Source: Hymenobacter monticola
GTDB lineage: Bacteria; Bacteroidota; Bacteroidia; Cytophagales; Hymenobacteraceae
Assembly: GCF_022811645.1 (NCBI RefSeq)
Contig: NZ_CP094534.1
Span: 3,844,001 to 3,908,000 of the forward strand
DNA length: 64,000 nucleotides
Reading direction: 5' to 3'
Part shown: positions 1 through 9,813 of the stretch, piece by piece
How the letters are laid out: each line of letters begins with the position of its first letter
Position numbering within the stretch: the first letter of the stretch is position 1
The notes under the pieces: model-generated
What the model was told of the DNA's origin: nothing
Databases searched by the model: none
What the model saw: the letters and a program-made list of their open reading frames with translations, nothing else
Program-made: the position numbers and the translations under genes

Positions 1-522
1 ATACCAGGCCAGGAGCGCCCGCATGGCATCCTCGGTGGCAATGCCCGGCGCGGTGGTCGCAAACACCAGTCGCTTGGTGCCGTCGGGCAGGTTGGCCTCC
101 ACGGAGTTGGGGTGCTGCTTGTAGTTGCCCCGGTGCCATTCGTCTTTGCGGCTGAAGCGCAGCAACTGGCTGTGCAGCCCTTTCAGGCTGTTTTCGGTGA
201 TATCGATGTCGGCGTAAGACTCGGCAATCAAATCCAGCGCCTGAAAATAGCCTACCACCTCCTGCGAGTCCCGGTCTTCGAGCTTGGTAATGTCGGTGTT
301 GCGCAGCAGCACGTCCACCTCCGCGTCGCTCATCCGCGAGCCCTCAATGCGCGTCGAAGCGCCCACGCTCCGCACCGTGGCAATGGCTTTGAGCTGCTTC
401 AGCGTCTGCCCTTCGCGCCGCTCTATGGCCGACCAGCTGGCATCAAAACGGTCCAGCTTGCTCACCGCCGCCAACAACCCCCAGTCCAGCGTGACCGCCA
501 CCGTGTGCACCTGCGTTTCCAT
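1..522 (-). CDS. Fic family protein, N-terminal part (runs off the left edge)
   Basis: The reverse strand is open from an ATG at 522 to the window edge, giving 174 residues without a stop. The N-terminal half contains GASTRIEGSRMSD. This includes the inhibitory motif [S/T]xxxE[G/N] (here STRIEG) of Fic AMP-transferases that carry their own inhibitory helix (class II). LHSQLLRFS and HRGNYK follow, as in Fic proteins just before the core. The catalytic HPFx[D/E]GNGR motif would lie beyond the edge, so activity cannot be judged. Fic proteins usually transfer AMP from ATP to a protein hydroxyl. The family call is fairly secure; the target is unknown. Confidence 0.8.
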   Translation of the reverse strand, partial: METQVHTVAVTLDWGLLAAVSKLDRFDASWSAIERREGQTLKQLKAIATVRSVGASTRIEGSRMSDAEVDVLLRNTDITKLEDRDSQEVVGYFQALDLIAESYADIDITENSLKGLHSQLLRFSRKDEWHRGNYKQHPNSVEANLPDGTKRLVFATTAPGIATEDAMRALLAWY

Positions 523-644
523 GCCGCAAAAGTACGCGCCGCCCGCCGACTCAGATACGGTACGATACGATAGGAGCTAGTACCGATACGATAGCGGCTC
601 CGCGCCCCCTACCGCTACCGGAGCTTTGTGTCTCTCAGTGCCGC

Positions 645-733
645 GCCCGCCCACCCCCGTGCCCTTGGCGCCTCTCGAAGCCGCTGGGGAAGCTTGGAGT
701 GTCTCCGGGAACTGCGCTGGGTAGGGGCGAGAG
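645..733. repeat. Imperfect direct repeat, copy A
   Basis: This stretch and 1166-1248 share a common order of words: GCCCGCCC, CCGTGCCCTTGGC, CCTCT, AGCCGC, GGGGAAGC, GTGTCT and GCGCTG. By eye about 80 percent of bases match. The two copies lie in the same orientation on either side of a small reading frame and next to the Shedu gene. Origin unknown. Confidence 0.6.
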
Positions 734-826
734 ATTGACGTTTCAGCCAATCGAAGTAGCTTTGCCGCACTGTGCGGTAGTCTCCCGCCAACCACGGTGC
801 TCCATTTGGCTTCGGCTAAAACGAGC

Positions 827-854
827 GAAGCCCGTGGCTGGCACCACGGGCTTC
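827..854 (+). terminator. Strong hairpin, possible terminator
   Basis: GAAGCCCGTGG and CCACGGGCTTC form a perfect 11-bp stem around a 6-base loop. No long T run follows, so a terminator role is uncertain. Confidence 0.4.
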
Positions 855-894
855 GAGAAGTGGGTGATTTGTCCCCCCCATTATTTTGAAGACG

Positions 895-1023
895 ATGGAG
901 AACAAACCAAACAGCGACGGTGATTACGTGGTAATCGTCGTCAGGCTCCCGGTGAAGCTGCTTGCGCAGTTCGGCCGGTGGCTGGTGTTAGCCGCTGCCA
1001 CTTACGTGGTGCTGCAACACTAA
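895..1023 (+). CDS. Possible small membrane protein (42 aa)
   Basis: ATG to TAA encodes 42 residues: a polar start (MENKPNSDGDY), then the hydrophobic VVIVVRLPVKLLAQF and WLVLAAATYVVL, which could span the membrane once. No family recognised. It lies between two copies of an imperfect direct repeat. Support is only the amphipathic and hydrophobic composition and the purine-rich GAAGACG before the ATG, so it may be spurious. Confidence 0.3.
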   Translation: MENKPNSDGDYVVIVVRLPVKLLAQFGRWLVLAAATYVVLQH

Positions 1024-1165
1024 CCGTAGCCAGCAGGAGGGACGCAAGTCCTTCCTGCCTTGGGCTGTAACTACGCCCAGCCGCCGGAAGTTGCGCAAAG
1101 ATGCAAAGATTCCGGGAAAACTGCCGCCGCTGCCGAAGCTTTGCCCGCCCCCGCCCGGCCCCTTG

Positions 1166-1248
1166 CGCCCGCCCCCGTGCCCTTGGCACCTCTTAGAGCC
1201 GCAGGGGAAGCTGGGTGTGTCTTTGGAGTTGGGCGCTGCGGGGGCGCA
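1166..1248. repeat. Imperfect direct repeat, copy B
   Basis: Second copy of the repeat at 645-733, with three bases missing near its start (GCCCGCCCCCGTGCCC against GCCCGCCCACCCCCGTGCCC). It ends a few bases from the 3' end of the Shedu gene. Confidence 0.6.
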
Positions 1249-1252
1249 TGTA

Positions 1253-2431
1253 CTACATTACTTTCAATAGTCTCATTCTGTCCAAGTATTTGACTTGGTA
1301 TTCAAGTAGCTCGTCATATGTTAATAGGTTGATGTGCAAAGCTCCCATTTGCCGCATCCTTTTAGTTAGATTGTACAGGTTGCTGTCTTTATCAGCAGAC
1401 CTTCCAATGAGAAGGTTGTACTCAACATTTGATGGAATAAACCCAAAAACTGCTTTGAGCTTTTTGTGGTACTCTTCGCTTTCGATATAATCCTTGTAGT
1501 CATTAACTTGAAAAATATGACTCATCAATGAGCCATATGGGCCTGGATGAAATTTAGTCTTCTTGATGAATCTTTCATTAGGTAGTTTTACTTCCAATAT
1601 ACTTAAATCTGTGAGTTGACTAAAATTTGGGCTTAACGAATAGTCTGGTTCGTAAAAATTCTTTTTATTGTAGTGAAGTTTGGCTTCGTACCAGTGGTTG
1701 TTGTAGTTGTCTCTTTTAATTAAAAAAAGATTTTCGTTGAAAATCTTATGAAATTCTTTTTCTTCTTTATCTTTCTTGTCAAGTCTTGTCGCCCTTTTTA
1801 GTTCCTTAATGTACTTGTCGATACCAAGTTCAATTTGCTTTTCATTTAAATTAAGCCAGTCGTAATTCAGCTTGCGAGGAAAGGATTTGAAATTTCTTGA
1901 CAAAATATTGGTTTCTACTCTAAGCTTGCGGTCAGAGGAAAAGTAGTAGGTATAATCAATCTTTCCGGAGTTGAATTTAACACCAAGATTATCTAGCTCG
2001 TCTAGGACATGCCTGCGCCACAGTTTCGCAGAACTGACAAAGTTGTTGAGATGAGTATCAAAATCCTCGATAGCAACTGTTTCTAACACATTCGAAAAAT
2101 CGTATTTCGAATAAGCATCAGTATGGTCACCTTTATCAATGATTAGAATGACGGGTATATTATAGAAAGTAAAATCTAGATTAGAGTAAACTCTTGAAGT
2201 GTCCTTTTTGATGCGTTGGAGAAATTCCGTTGCTTTCTCATTGTTTATATTATCTTCTGTTATTATTAAGTCTAATGGCAGATTATTTCTTATGATGTTG
2301 TTAGTTAAGAATTCTTCTGCTTTGTCATAAGCGTAAAAGAATAGTAAGCTGTCTTTCTCACTTAATGTTGAGAGATGATTCCTCACAGCATCTGTATGAT
2401 AATTATTCTTGAGGATGAAAACAATGTTCAT
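1253..2431 (-). CDS. Shedu-type (SduA/DUF4263) nuclease with receiver-like N-terminal domain
   Basis: A 392-residue protein. The C-terminal half (about 225-385) has the order of motifs of the DUF4263/Shedu domain, a PD-(D/E)XK-like nuclease fold used in phage defence: FHKIFNENLFLI (227-238), EPDYSL (261-266), TDLSILEVK with candidate metal ligands D275, E280 and K282, IFQVNDY with Q308, and a closing HINLLTYDELL. The first 120 residues resemble a response-regulator receiver fold (strand NIVFILKNN, LDLIITEDN near 53-61, IPVILIID near 92-99). The paired N-terminal acidic residues are missing, so it is probably a non-phosphorylated sensor or adaptor domain. The gene is strikingly AT-rich beside GC-rich neighbours, which suggests recent transfer. 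No partner gene is adjacent. The Shedu call is recognition by eye; the receiver call is weaker. Confidence 0.75.
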   Translation of the reverse strand: MNIVFILKNNYHTDAVRNHLSTLSEKDSLLFFYAYDKAEEFLTNNIIRNNLPLDLIITEDNINNEKATEFLQRIKKDTSRVYSNLDFTFYNIPVILIIDKGDHTDAYSKYDFSNVLETVAIEDFDTHLNNFVSSAKLWRRHVLDELDNLGVKFNSGKIDYTYYFSSDRKLRVETNILSRNFKSFPRKLNYDWLNLNEKQIELGIDKYIKELKRATRLDKKDKEEKEFHKIFNENLFLIKRDNYNNHWYEAKLHYNKKNFYEPDYSLSPNFSQLTDLSILEVKLPNERFIKKTKFHPGPYGSLMSHIFQVNDYKDYIESEEYHKKLKAVFGFIPSNVEYNLLIGRSADKDSNLYNLTKRMRQMGALHINLLTYDELLEYQVKYLDRMRLLKVM

Positions 2432-2442
2432 GGTTTGTAGAG

Positions 2443-2492
2443 TAATTACAAAAAAAACAAAAAAACGTGCTACCTAACAAGGTAGCACGTTT
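2443..2492 (-). terminator. Intrinsic terminator of icmF
   Basis: AAACGTGCTACCT (2463-2475) pairs perfectly with AGGTAGCACGTTT (2480-2492) around AACA. On the minus strand it is followed by a long T-rich tract, as expected for the end of icmF transcription. Confidence 0.85.
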
Positions 2493-2516
2493 GTTAAAAT
2501 TACCACATATATACCC

Positions 2517-5500
2517 CTACATATTGCGCCGGTACTGGCCGCCGACCTCAAACAGCGCGTTGGTAATCTGGCCGAGCGAGCAGTATTTCACCGTTTCCAT
2601 CAGTTCGGCGAAGAGGTTGCCGTTGGCCACGGCCACTTGCTGGAGCTGCTTGAGGCGCGCCGGGGTCTGGTCGGCGTTGCGCTGGTGCAGCAGCTGGAGC
2701 ATGTCGATTTGGTACTGCTTTTCCTCCTCCGTGGCCCGGATGACTTCGGCCGGCACCACCGTGGGCGAGCCCTTCGACGAGAGGAAGGTATTCACCCCGA
2801 TGATGGGGTACTCGCCCGTGTGCTTCAGCATCTCGTAGTGCATGCTTTCCTCCTGGATTTTGCCGCGCTGGTACATGGTTTCCATGGCCCCGAGCACGCC
2901 GCCGCGCTCCGTGATGCGGTCGAATTCGAGCAGCACCGCCTCTTCCACCAGGTCGGTCAGCTCCTCAATGATGAAGGAGCCTTGCAGCGGATTCTCGTTT
3001 TTGGCCAGCCCCAGCTCGCGGTTGATGATGAGCTGAATGGCCATGGCCCGGCGCACCGATTCCTCGGTGGGCGTGGTGATGGCCTCGTCGTAGGCGTTGG
3101 TGTGCAGGGAGTTGCAGTTGTCGTAGATGGCATACAGCGCCTGCAACGTGGTGCGGATGTCGTTGAAGTCTATTTCCTGCGCGTGCAGGCTGCGGCCCGA
3201 GGTCTGGATGTGGTACTTCAGCATCTGGCTGCGGGCGTCGGCGCCGTACTTCAGTTTCATGGCCTTGGCCCAGATGCGGCGCGCCACCCGCCCAATCACG
3301 GCGTACTCGGGGTCGATGCCGTTGGAGAAGAAGAAGCTCAGGTTCGGCGCGAAGTCGTTCACGCTCATGCCGCGGCTCACGTAGTACTCCACAAACGTGA
3401 AGCCGTTGCTCAGCGTCAGGGCCAGCTGCGTAATCGGGTTGGCGCCCGCCTCGGCAATGTGGTAGCCCGAAATCGACACCGAATAGAAATTCCGCACCTT
3501 CTGCTGGATGAAGTATTCCTGCACGTCGCCCATCAGGCGCAGCGCAAACTCGGTGCTGAAAATGCAGGTGTTCTGCGCCTGGTCTTCCTTCAGGATGTCG
3601 GCCTGCACGGTGCCGCGCACCTGCGTCAGCGTCCGCGCCTTGATGGTCGCGTAAACGTCGGCCGGCAGCACCTGGTCGCCGGTCACGCCGAGCAGCATCA
3701 GGCCGAGCCCGTCGTTGCCGGCCGGCAAGTCGCCCTGGTAGCGGGGGCGGGTGAGGTGTTGAGCGGCGTAAAGCTGGTCGATTTTGGCGTCCACCTCCGC
3801 TTCCAGTCCCTGCTCCTTAATATACAGCTCGCACTGCTGGTCGATGGCCGCGTTCATGAAAAACGCCGCCAGCGTCGCCGCCGGACCATTAATCGTCATC
3901 GAAACCGACGTCGTCGGGTTGGCTAAATTAAAGCCCGAATACAGCTTCTTAGCATCATCGAGGCAGGCAATACTCACGCCCGCGTTGCCGATTTTGCCAT
4001 AGATGTCGGGCCGCAAATCGGGGTCCTCGCCGTACAGCGTCACCGAGTCGAAGGCCGTGCTCAGGCGCTTGGCGGGCAGGCCCATGCTCACGTAGTGGAA
4101 GCGGCGGTTGGTGCGCTCCGGCCCGCCCTCGCCGGCAAACATGCGCGTGGGGTCTTCGCCCTCACGCTTGAAGGGAAATACGCCGGCCGTGTAGGGAAAT
4201 TCGCCGGGGAAATTCTCCTGCATGGCCCAGCGCAGGCGGTCGCCCCAGCCCGTGTAGCGCGGCGTGGCCACCTTCGGAATCATGTTGCCCGACAGCGACT
4301 TGGTGTGCGTCTGCACCCGGATTTCCTTGCCCCGCACCGAGTACACGTACTCCGGATTCCGGTAGTTCTGCAGCGTATTTTCCCAGTTTTCCAGAATGGC
4401 CTGGCTGTCGGCATCGAGCCGGCGCAGCTGCGTCTGCTTGTTCTTGCTGAACTCCTCCACCATGCTGTCGGAGCTTTTCTTCTCGTCGCGGTAGTGCTCC
4501 TCCAGCTTCGCAAACGCCCCAGCTACTTCCGCAATCTGGGCCTGCTCGCGCACGCGCTGGTCGTAGGCGCGGTTCGTCTCCGCAATTTCGGAGAGGTAGC
4601 GCGTGCGGTGCGGCGGGATGATGTAAATCTTCTCCGAATCCTCCACCGTCGTTTCCAGCTTCGAGGCGAAGGTGGCACCGGTCTTGGTTTCCAGCATCTT
4701 CAGCACCGCCCGGTACAGCCGGTTCATGCCCGGGTCGTTAAACTGCGAGGCAATGGTACCGAACACTGGCATCAGGTCCGTGGGCGTGTCCCAGAGGCCG
4801 TGGTTGCGCTGGTACTGCTTGCGCACGTCGCGCAACGCGTCCAGCGCCCCGCGCTTGTCAAACTTGTTCAGCGCAATGACGTCGGCGAAATCGAGCATGT
4901 CGATTTTCTCCAACTGCGTGGCCGCGCCATACTCGGGCGTCATCACGTACAGGCTGGCGTCGGAGTGCTCAATAATCTCCGTATCGGACTGCCCAATACC
5001 CGAAGTCTCCAGGATAATCAAATCGTAATTAGCAGCGCGCACCACGTCCACGGCATCCTGCACGTAACGCGACAGCGCCAAATTGCTCTGGCGCGTGGCC
5101 AGGCTGCGCATGTACACCCGCGGCGAGTTAATGGCGTTCATCCGAATCCGGTCGCCGAGCAGCGCGCCGCCCGTCTTGCGCTTGCTGGGGTCCACGGAAA
5201 TAATGGCAATGGTCTTGTCCGGGAAGTCCATCAAAAACCGCCGCACCAACTCATCCACCAGCGAGGACTTGCCCGCGCCACCCGTGCCCGTAATGCCCAG
5301 AATGGGAGCGGAGTGGCCCGCGTTTAGGGATTGGTTCTGGCTGTTTTCGCTCAGTTGAAACTCCTGCACCAGCTGGCCTTTCACCCGCTCAAACTCCTCC
5401 GGGAAGTTCTCCGCCGCTGAAATCAGACGGCCGATGCTGCGGGCGTCCTTCTCCTTTACGTGGCCGGCCTCGCCGTTCAGGTTCTGCCCGGTCGGGAAGT

Positions 5501-5936
5501 CCGCACTCTCCAACAAGTCGTTAATCATGCCCTGCAAGCCCATGGCGCGGCCATCATCGGGCGAGTAGATGCGAGTGATGCCGTAGCCCATCAGCTCCTC
5601 AATCTCGCTGGGCAGAATCACGCCGCCGCCGCCGCCGAAGATTTTGATGTGGCCCGCGCCGCGCTCCTTCAGCAGGTCGTGCATGTACTTGAAGTACTCG
5701 TTGTGCCCGCCCTGGTAGCTGGTAATGGCAATGGCCTGCGCATCTTCCTGAATGGCGCAGTCCACGATTTCCTGCACCGAGCGGTTGTGCCCGAGGTGAA
5801 TCACCTCCGCGCCGCTGCTCTGAATAATGCGGCGCATGATGTTGATGGCCGCATCGTGGCCATCAAACAAAGCGGCGGCCGTAACAATGCGAACGTGGTT
5901 CTGAGGCTTATAGGGCGCGGTGGGAGCGGGGTGCAT
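2517..5936 (-). CDS. icmF: Fused isobutyryl-CoA mutase (IcmF), B12-dependent
   Basis: About 1139 residues in the IcmF order: B12-binding domain (DGHDAA near residue 25, His 27 as lower cobalt ligand), MeaI-type GTPase chaperone (P-loop [12 protein letters not shown] near 214, later ETSGIGQSD and NKFDKRG), then the acyl-CoA mutase barrel. It interconverts isobutyryl-CoA and n-butyryl-CoA with adenosylcobalamin. Substrate residues fit IcmF rather than methylmalonyl-CoA mutase: Phe in TAGVFPFKR where the latter has Tyr, and Gln in AQNTCIF where it has the carboxylate-binding Arg. SGYH supplies the active-site His. A frame extends upstream to 6044, but those 36 residues lack homology and cover a repeat hairpin, so the ATG at 5936 is preferred. 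A strong terminator follows. Confidence 0.93.
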   Translation of the reverse strand: MHPAPTAPYKPQNHVRIVTAAALFDGHDAAINIMRRIIQSSGAEVIHLGHNRSVQEIVDCAIQEDAQAIAITSYQGGHNEYFKYMHDLLKERGAGHIKIFGGGGGVILPSEIEELMGYGITRIYSPDDGRAMGLQGMINDLLESADFPTGQNLNGEAGHVKEKDARSIGRLISAAENFPEEFERVKGQLVQEFQLSENSQNQSLNAGHSAPILGITGTGGAGKSSLVDELVRRFLMDFPDKTIAIISVDPSKRKTGGALLGDRIRMNAINSPRVYMRSLATRQSNLALSRYVQDAVDVVRAANYDLIILETSGIGQSDTEIIEHSDASLYVMTPEYGAATQLEKIDMLDFADVIALNKFDKRGALDALRDVRKQYQRNHGLWDTPTDLMPVFGTIASQFNDPGMNRLYRAVLKMLETKTGATFASKLETTVEDSEKIYIIPPHRTRYLSEIAETNRAYDQRVREQAQIAEVAGAFAKLEEHYRDEKKSSDSMVEEFSKNKQTQLRRLDADSQAILENWENTLQNYRNPEYVYSVRGKEIRVQTHTKSLSGNMIPKVATPRYTGWGDRLRWAMQENFPGEFPYTAGVFPFKREGEDPTRMFAGEGGPERTNRRFHYVSMGLPAKRLSTAFDSVTLYGEDPDLRPDIYGKIGNAGVSIACLDDAKKLYSGFNLANPTTSVSMTINGPAATLAAFFMNAAIDQQCELYIKEQGLEAEVDAKIDQLYAAQHLTRPRYQGDLPAGNDGLGLMLLGVTGDQVLPADVYATIKARTLTQVRGTVQADILKEDQAQNTCIFSTEFALRLMGDVQEYFIQQKVRNFYSVSISGYHIAEAGANPITQLALTLSNGFTFVEYYVSRGMSVNDFAPNLSFFFSNGIDPEYAVIGRVARRIWAKAMKLKYGADARSQMLKYHIQTSGRSLHAQEIDFNDIRTTLQALYAIYDNCNSLHTNAYDEAITTPTEESVRRAMAIQLIINRELGLAKNENPLQGSFIIEELTDLVEEAVLLEFDRITERGGVLGAMETMYQRGKIQEESMHYEMLKHTGEYPIIGVNTFLSSKGSPTVVPAEVIRATEEEKQYQIDMLQLLHQRNADQTPARLKQLQQVAVANGNLFAELMETVKYCSLGQITNALFEVGGQYRRNM

Positions 5937-5946
5937 ATAGTAAGGA

Positions 5947-5969
5947 GTAGCGCGGACTTTCAGTCCGCG
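5947..5969 (+). repeat. Single GTAG-guarded hairpin (REP-like)
   Basis: GTAG followed by CGCGGACT and AGTCCGCG around a 3-base loop. It lies in the leader upstream of icmF. It has the same form as the hairpins in the doublets elsewhere in the window. Confidence 0.6.
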
Positions 5970-6002
5970 ACCGTGAGGATAGAAAACGCAGGCGAAGGTA
6001 CG

Positions 6003-6031
6003 AAAAACGCCCCGGCGGGGTGGCCGGGGCT
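6003..6031 (-). terminator. Terminator of the SMI1/KNR4-like gene
   Basis: GCCCCGGC and GCCGGGGC form the stem; on the minus strand TTTTT follows. It sits just downstream of the gene ending at 6046. Confidence 0.8.
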
Positions 6032-6045
6032 GTGTTGGAAACAAG

Positions 6046-6390
6046 TCAGACGTATTCTGTTTCCAAATATTCCAGAAACTCAGGCCACGTTCTGCCTACT
6101 ACAATTGGTGTTTCCTCATCGTGCCCGATGAAAGAGGTTATGATGAAATTGCCAGTAGCTTTTTCAATAGCAAATGCCTCGCCGCCACCATCAGAACCGA
6201 TTAGAAAATAGCCGGGACAAAAATCATCTGCATGGTAATCCTTATTTAATTGAACCAGTTCATCCGCTTCAATTAAATAAGCCCCGCCAAACTCATATGT
6301 GCTTTCGGCAGCGAATAAATAGGAGAGATATTCTTCTGGGGGCGTGAAGTCCAGCGTATCTAAAAAATCTTGTTGGTGCTGTGGAATCAT
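6046..6390 (-). CDS. SMI1/KNR4 (SUKH)-like protein
   Basis: A 114-residue cytoplasmic protein, AT-richer than its neighbours. The central run ([18 protein letters not shown], then [18 protein letters not shown] and a final TWPEFLEYL) is typical of the SMI1/KNR4 or SUKH superfamily, whose bacterial members are often immunity proteins against contact-dependent or polymorphic toxins. No toxin gene is adjacent, so it may be an orphan immunity gene. It has its own terminator and stands alone between icmF and a GlcG-like gene. The superfamily call is likely; the cognate toxin is unknown. Confidence 0.7.
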   Translation of the reverse strand: MIPQHQQDFLDTLDFTPPEEYLSYLFAAESTYEFGGAYLIEADELVQLNKDYHADDFCPGYFLIGSDGGGEAFAIEKATGNFIITSFIGHDEETPIVVGRTWPEFLEYLETEYV

Positions 6391-6422
6391 AATGAAAGTA
6401 AACTAGCAAAAAGCTGCGTACG

Positions 6423-6451
6423 AAAAACGCCCCGGCGTTTCGGCCGGGGCG
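6423..6451 (-). terminator. Terminator of the GlcG/HbpS-like gene
   Basis: CGCCCCGGC pairs with GCCGGGGCG and TTTTT follows on the minus strand. It is nearly the same sequence as the terminator at 6003-6031. Confidence 0.8.
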
Positions 6452-6474
6452 CTTCAAAAGCAAAGCACGAAAAC

Positions 6475-6882
6475 CTACTGCCCCTGAATGGCATCCACGC
6501 CGGCCTGGGCCACGGCGTGGTCGTCCTCCACGGTGCTACCCGACACGCCGATGGCGCCAATGACCCGGTTGCCCGAGTCCATGATGGGGATGCCGCCGGG
6601 GAAGCTGATGAGGCCGCCGTTGGAGTGCTCGATGTTGTAGAGCGGGCCGCCGGGCTGGGCCAGCTTGCCGATTTCGCCGGTGGGCATATCGAAGAAGCGC
6701 GCCGTTTTGGCCTTCTTAATCGAGATGTCGAGCGAGCCCAGCCAGGCGTCGTCCATGCGGGCGAAGGCTGTGAGGTTGGCGCCGGCATCGACCACGGCGA
6801 TGTTCATTTTGACGCCCAGGTCGAGGGCTTTCTGGTGCGCGGCCTTGAGGGCGGCCTGGGCTTGTTCGAGGGTAATACCCAT
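6475..6882 (-). CDS. GlcG/HbpS family (DUF336) protein
   Basis: About 135 residues from the ATG at 6882 (MGITLEQAQ). A longer frame to 6969 has a non-homologous start and is not favoured. The pattern [21 protein letters not shown], then [25 protein letters not shown] and DDHAVAQAG is the GlcG/HbpS fold. Members bind haem or act as accessory proteins of glycolate or diol metabolism, so the exact role here is open. No signal peptide is visible. The gene is followed by its own terminator. Confidence 0.85.
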   Translation of the reverse strand: MGITLEQAQAALKAAHQKALDLGVKMNIAVVDAGANLTAFARMDDAWLGSLDISIKKAKTARFFDMPTGEIGKLAQPGGPLYNIEHSNGGLISFPGGIPIMDSGNRVIGAIGVSGSTVEDDHAVAQAGVDAIQGQ

Positions 6883-6961
6883 AGAGATAAAGTGGAAACG
6901 GGTGAGCAATGACGTATCCCTAACGGCTGAGGTCTGGTTTCGTTTACCGGCCCGCCGTATT

Positions 6962-7819
6962 TTACCCAAAAGGGTGCGGCGGACTCAGCGCCAGCCGCCA
7001 GCCCAGGGCCACCAGCACGGCCAGCACCACAAAGCCCCAGGCCACGTGCGTGGGCTGCGCCCCCTGCACGGTCAGGTCAAAAGGGTCGCTCACGCAGCCC
7101 AGGATGAGCGAAAAAAGCAACAGCCCCATCATCAGGAGGTGCAGGAATTCGTGCATGGAAAAATAAGGCAGCTTGGTGAGGGCAATAAAGATGCCCCCCA
7201 GCAGCCAGGGCGTCATGAGGGTGCTGAACACCATGCGCCGACGGTTCTGGAACTGCATCAGCGTGTGCGAGTCGTGCGCTTGCAGAAAGGGCACCGTGGC
7301 CAGTCGGCCGATGGTAAGTTGAACGGCCCCCGCCAGCAGGGCCACGGCCGTGTTGGCCATGTAGCCAAGGCGCATCACCCAATCGGGCACGTACCAAAAG
7401 CCCTCTTGGCGCAACGAGTCGGCCAGCAAGGCCCCGAGGATGGCGTTGCAGGCGTGAAAGGCAATCCAAAGCAGCAGCAGCTTGAAAATACCCGGCCGGG
7501 CCCGTTCGCGCTTCCAGTACCATACAAAGGCCACAAAGCCAAACCCCAGGCACAGCAGGGGCCCAATGCCGTACACGGCAATGATGCTGTGCTGCGTCCA
7601 TTCGTTATCGGCCACGGTGTATAGTATGCGGCTCGGGTCCCAGTTGCCCCGCAGGTGCAAGCGCCTCGACAAGCCAAATTTGGCTGCCTGGTGCACGCCC
7701 CACACGAGGTAGTAAGCCAGCACATAGATGGCGGTGCTGTTGAGGGCCGCCATCCGAAACTTTTGGCGGTCGGCGAAGCTGAGCGGGCCCGACTCAATGG
7801 CAGAGGCAGTCGGTTGCAT
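6962..7819 (-). CDS. Polytopic membrane protein of unknown function
   Basis: About 285 residues from the ATG at 7819 ([10 protein letters not shown]). Hydrophobic stretches suggest six or more membrane helices, for example [83 protein letters not shown] and [16 protein letters not shown] longer reading frame upstream would cover lepA in antisense and is not credible. No enzyme motif was recognised. The gene is divergent from lepA. Confidence 0.75.
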   Translation of the reverse strand: MQPTASAIESGPLSFADRQKFRMAALNSTAIYVLAYYLVWGVHQAAKFGLSRRLHLRGNWDPSRILYTVADNEWTQHSIIAVYGIGPLLCLGFGFVAFVWYWKRERARPGIFKLLLLWIAFHACNAILGALLADSLRQEGFWYVPDWVMRLGYMANTAVALLAGAVQLTIGRLATVPFLQAHDSHTLMQFQNRRRMVFSTLMTPWLLGGIFIALTKLPYFSMHEFLHLLMMGLLLFSLILGCVSDPFDLTVQGAQPTHVAWGFVVLAVLVALGWRLALSPPHPFG

Positions 7820-7944
7820 GAAGAGATAAGAAAATAGCGCAATCAGGATACAATCGGCAAAACTAACCCGGGCTCCCCGATTCTGACAAGCTGAGCCGTG
7901 ATTGGGTGCGCGGGCGACGGCTGGCTTTTGCGCCCCGGCCGTCG

Positions 7945-7952
7945 TACCTTTG
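7945..7952 (+). promoter_or_regulatory. Bacteroidota -7 box of lepA
   Basis: TACCTTTG fits TAnnTTTG. It lies 21 bases before the GTG at 7974, which supports that start and a very short leader. No TTTG at the usual -33 spacing is evident. Confidence 0.6.
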
Positions 7953-7973
7953 GGCTCTGAAAAACCGCCCTCT

Positions 7974-9761
7974 GTGAAGAATATCCGCAATTTTTGCATC
8001 ATTGCCCACATCGACCACGGCAAAAGCACCCTGGCCGACCGCCTGCTTGAGTTTACCAGCACCGTGGCCAAGCGCGACATGCAGGCCCAGCTGCTCGACA
8101 ACATGGACCTGGAGCGCGAGCGGGGCATCACCATCAAGAGCCACGCCATCCAGATGCAGTACCCTTATAAGGGGGAGCTGTACACGCTGAACCTGATTGA
8201 TACGCCCGGCCACGTCGACTTCAGCTACGAGGTGAGCCGCAGCATCGCCGCCTGCGAAGGCGCCCTGCTGATTGTGGACGCGTCGCAGGGTATTGAGGCC
8301 CAGACCATTTCCAACCTGTACCTCGCCATCGGGGCCGACCTGGAAATCATTCCGGTGCTCAACAAAATCGACCTCCCGCACGCCATGCCGGAGGAAGTGA
8401 CCGACGAAATCGTAGACCTCATTGGCTGCAAGCCCGACGACATCATCCACGCCTCGGGCAAGGCCGGTATCGGCATCGAAGCCATCCTGAACGCCATCTG
8501 CGAGCGGGTGCCCGCTCCCAAAGGCGACCCGGAAGGCCCCCTGCAGGCTCTGATTTTCGACTCCGTTTTCAATTCCTACCGCGGCATCGAGGTCCTGTTC
8601 CGTATCAAGAACGGCACCATGAAGAAGGGCGACAAGCTCCGCTTCATGGCCACGGGCAAAGAGTACGGCGCCGACGAAATCGGCATCCTGGGCCTCAACC
8701 AGGAGCCGCGCCAGGAAATCAGCGCCGGCAACGTGGGCTACCTCATTTCCGGCATCAAGGAAGCCCGCGAGGTGAAGGTGGGCGACACCATCACGCACGT
8801 GCACCGGCCCACGCCCGAAGCCATCCAAGGCTTCGCCGACGTGAAGCCGATGGTTTTCGCCGGCATCTACCCCGTCGATACCACCGAGTACGAAGAGCTG
8901 CGCTCCAGCATGGAGAAGCTGCAGCTCAACGACGCCTCGCTGGTGTGGGAGCCCGAAACTTCGGTGGCCCTGGGCTTCGGCTTCCGCTGCGGCTTCCTGG
9001 GTATGCTGCACATGGAAATCGTACAGGAGCGCCTGGAGCGCGAGTTCAACATGACGGTCATCACCACCGTGCCGAGCGTGCAGTTCCACGCCACCGGCAC
9101 CAAAGACCAGATGCTGACCATCAACGCGCCGAGCGAAATGCCCGAGCCGAACCTGATTAAGCACATCGAGGAGCCCTACATCAAGGCCCAGATTATCACG
9201 GCCTCGGAGTACGTGGGCGCCATCATCACGCTGTGCATGGACAAGCGCGGCATCATCAAAGGCCAGAGCTACCTGACTTCTGAGCGGGTGGAAATGAGCT
9301 TTGAGCTACCGCTGTCGGAAATCGTGTTCGACTTTTTCGACAAGCTCAAGTCCATCAGCCGCGGCTACGCCTCGCTCGACTACGAGCTGATTGGTTTCCG
9401 CGAGTCCGACATGGTGAAGCTCGACGTGATGCTGAACGGCGAAAAAGTGGACGCCCTGTCGGCCATTGTGCACCGCTCCAAGAGCTACGAGTGGGGCAAG
9501 CGCCTCTGCGAGAAGCTGCGCGAGCTGCTGCCCCGCCAGATGTTCGACATCGCCATTCAGGCGTCTATCGGCCAGAAAATCATCGCCCGCGAAACCGTGA
9601 AGGCCCTGCGCAAAAACGTAATTGCCAAGTGCTACGGCGGCGACATCAGCCGCAAGCGCAAGCTGCTCGAAAAGCAGAAGGAGGGCAAGAAACGGATGCG
9701 TTCCGTGGGCTCCGTCGAAATCCCGCAAGAGGCGTTTTTGGCAGTGCTTAAGATTGATTAA
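7974..9761 (+). CDS. lepA: Elongation factor 4 (LepA), ribosome GTPase
   Basis: 595 residues from GTG at 7974 ([19 protein letters not shown]), the family's usual length and start. The G1 motif is AHIDHGKS, switch II is DTPGHVDF, and NKID is the G4 motif. The C-terminal domain includes [15 protein letters not shown] and the final lysine/arginine-rich [13 protein letters not shown]. LepA binds translating ribosomes and promotes back-translocation or late assembly steps. The gene is monocistronic, between a divergent membrane protein and a bidirectional terminator. Confidence 0.98.
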   Translation: MKNIRNFCIIAHIDHGKSTLADRLLEFTSTVAKRDMQAQLLDNMDLERERGITIKSHAIQMQYPYKGELYTLNLIDTPGHVDFSYEVSRSIAACEGALLIVDASQGIEAQTISNLYLAIGADLEIIPVLNKIDLPHAMPEEVTDEIVDLIGCKPDDIIHASGKAGIGIEAILNAICERVPAPKGDPEGPLQALIFDSVFNSYRGIEVLFRIKNGTMKKGDKLRFMATGKEYGADEIGILGLNQEPRQEISAGNVGYLISGIKEAREVKVGDTITHVHRPTPEAIQGFADVKPMVFAGIYPVDTTEYEELRSSMEKLQLNDASLVWEPETSVALGFGFRCGFLGMLHMEIVQERLEREFNMTVITTVPSVQFHATGTKDQMLTINAPSEMPEPNLIKHIEEPYIKAQIITASEYVGAIITLCMDKRGIIKGQSYLTSERVEMSFELPLSEIVFDFFDKLKSISRGYASLDYELIGFRESDMVKLDVMLNGEKVDALSAIVHRSKSYEWGKRLCEKLRELLPRQMFDIAIQASIGQKIIARETVKALRKNVIAKCYGGDISRKRKLLEKQKEGKKRMRSVGSVEIPQEAFLAVLKID

Positions 9762-9763
9762 TG

Positions 9764-9797
9764 AAAAAAGGCGGCTCCATTCGGGGCCGCCTTTTTT
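9764..9797. terminator. Bidirectional terminator
   Basis: AAAAAAGGCGGC and GCCGCCTTTTTT enclose a 10-base loop between convergent lepA and the DUF5684-like gene. Confidence 0.9.
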
Positions 9798-9813
9798 ATT
9801 GCTGGTTGTTGAC

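Larger units (their letters stand above)
523..894. other. Intergenic region without a convincing gene
   Basis: About 370 bases upstream of the Fic gene. It holds short repeats of CGATACGATAG near 560-590, one copy of an imperfect direct repeat (645-733) and a strong hairpin (827-854). Reading frames here are short and look like chance frames of GC-rich DNA. Confidence 0.6.

Noticed and set aside
5937..6044. N-terminal extension of icmF
   Set aside because: Adds 36 residues without homology and translates a REP-like hairpin; the B12 domain begins properly after the ATG at 5936.
7863..9164. 433-codon open frame on the minus strand opposite lepA
   Set aside because: Shadow of the codon pattern of lepA in GC-rich DNA; no protein family signature, and lepA is unambiguous.
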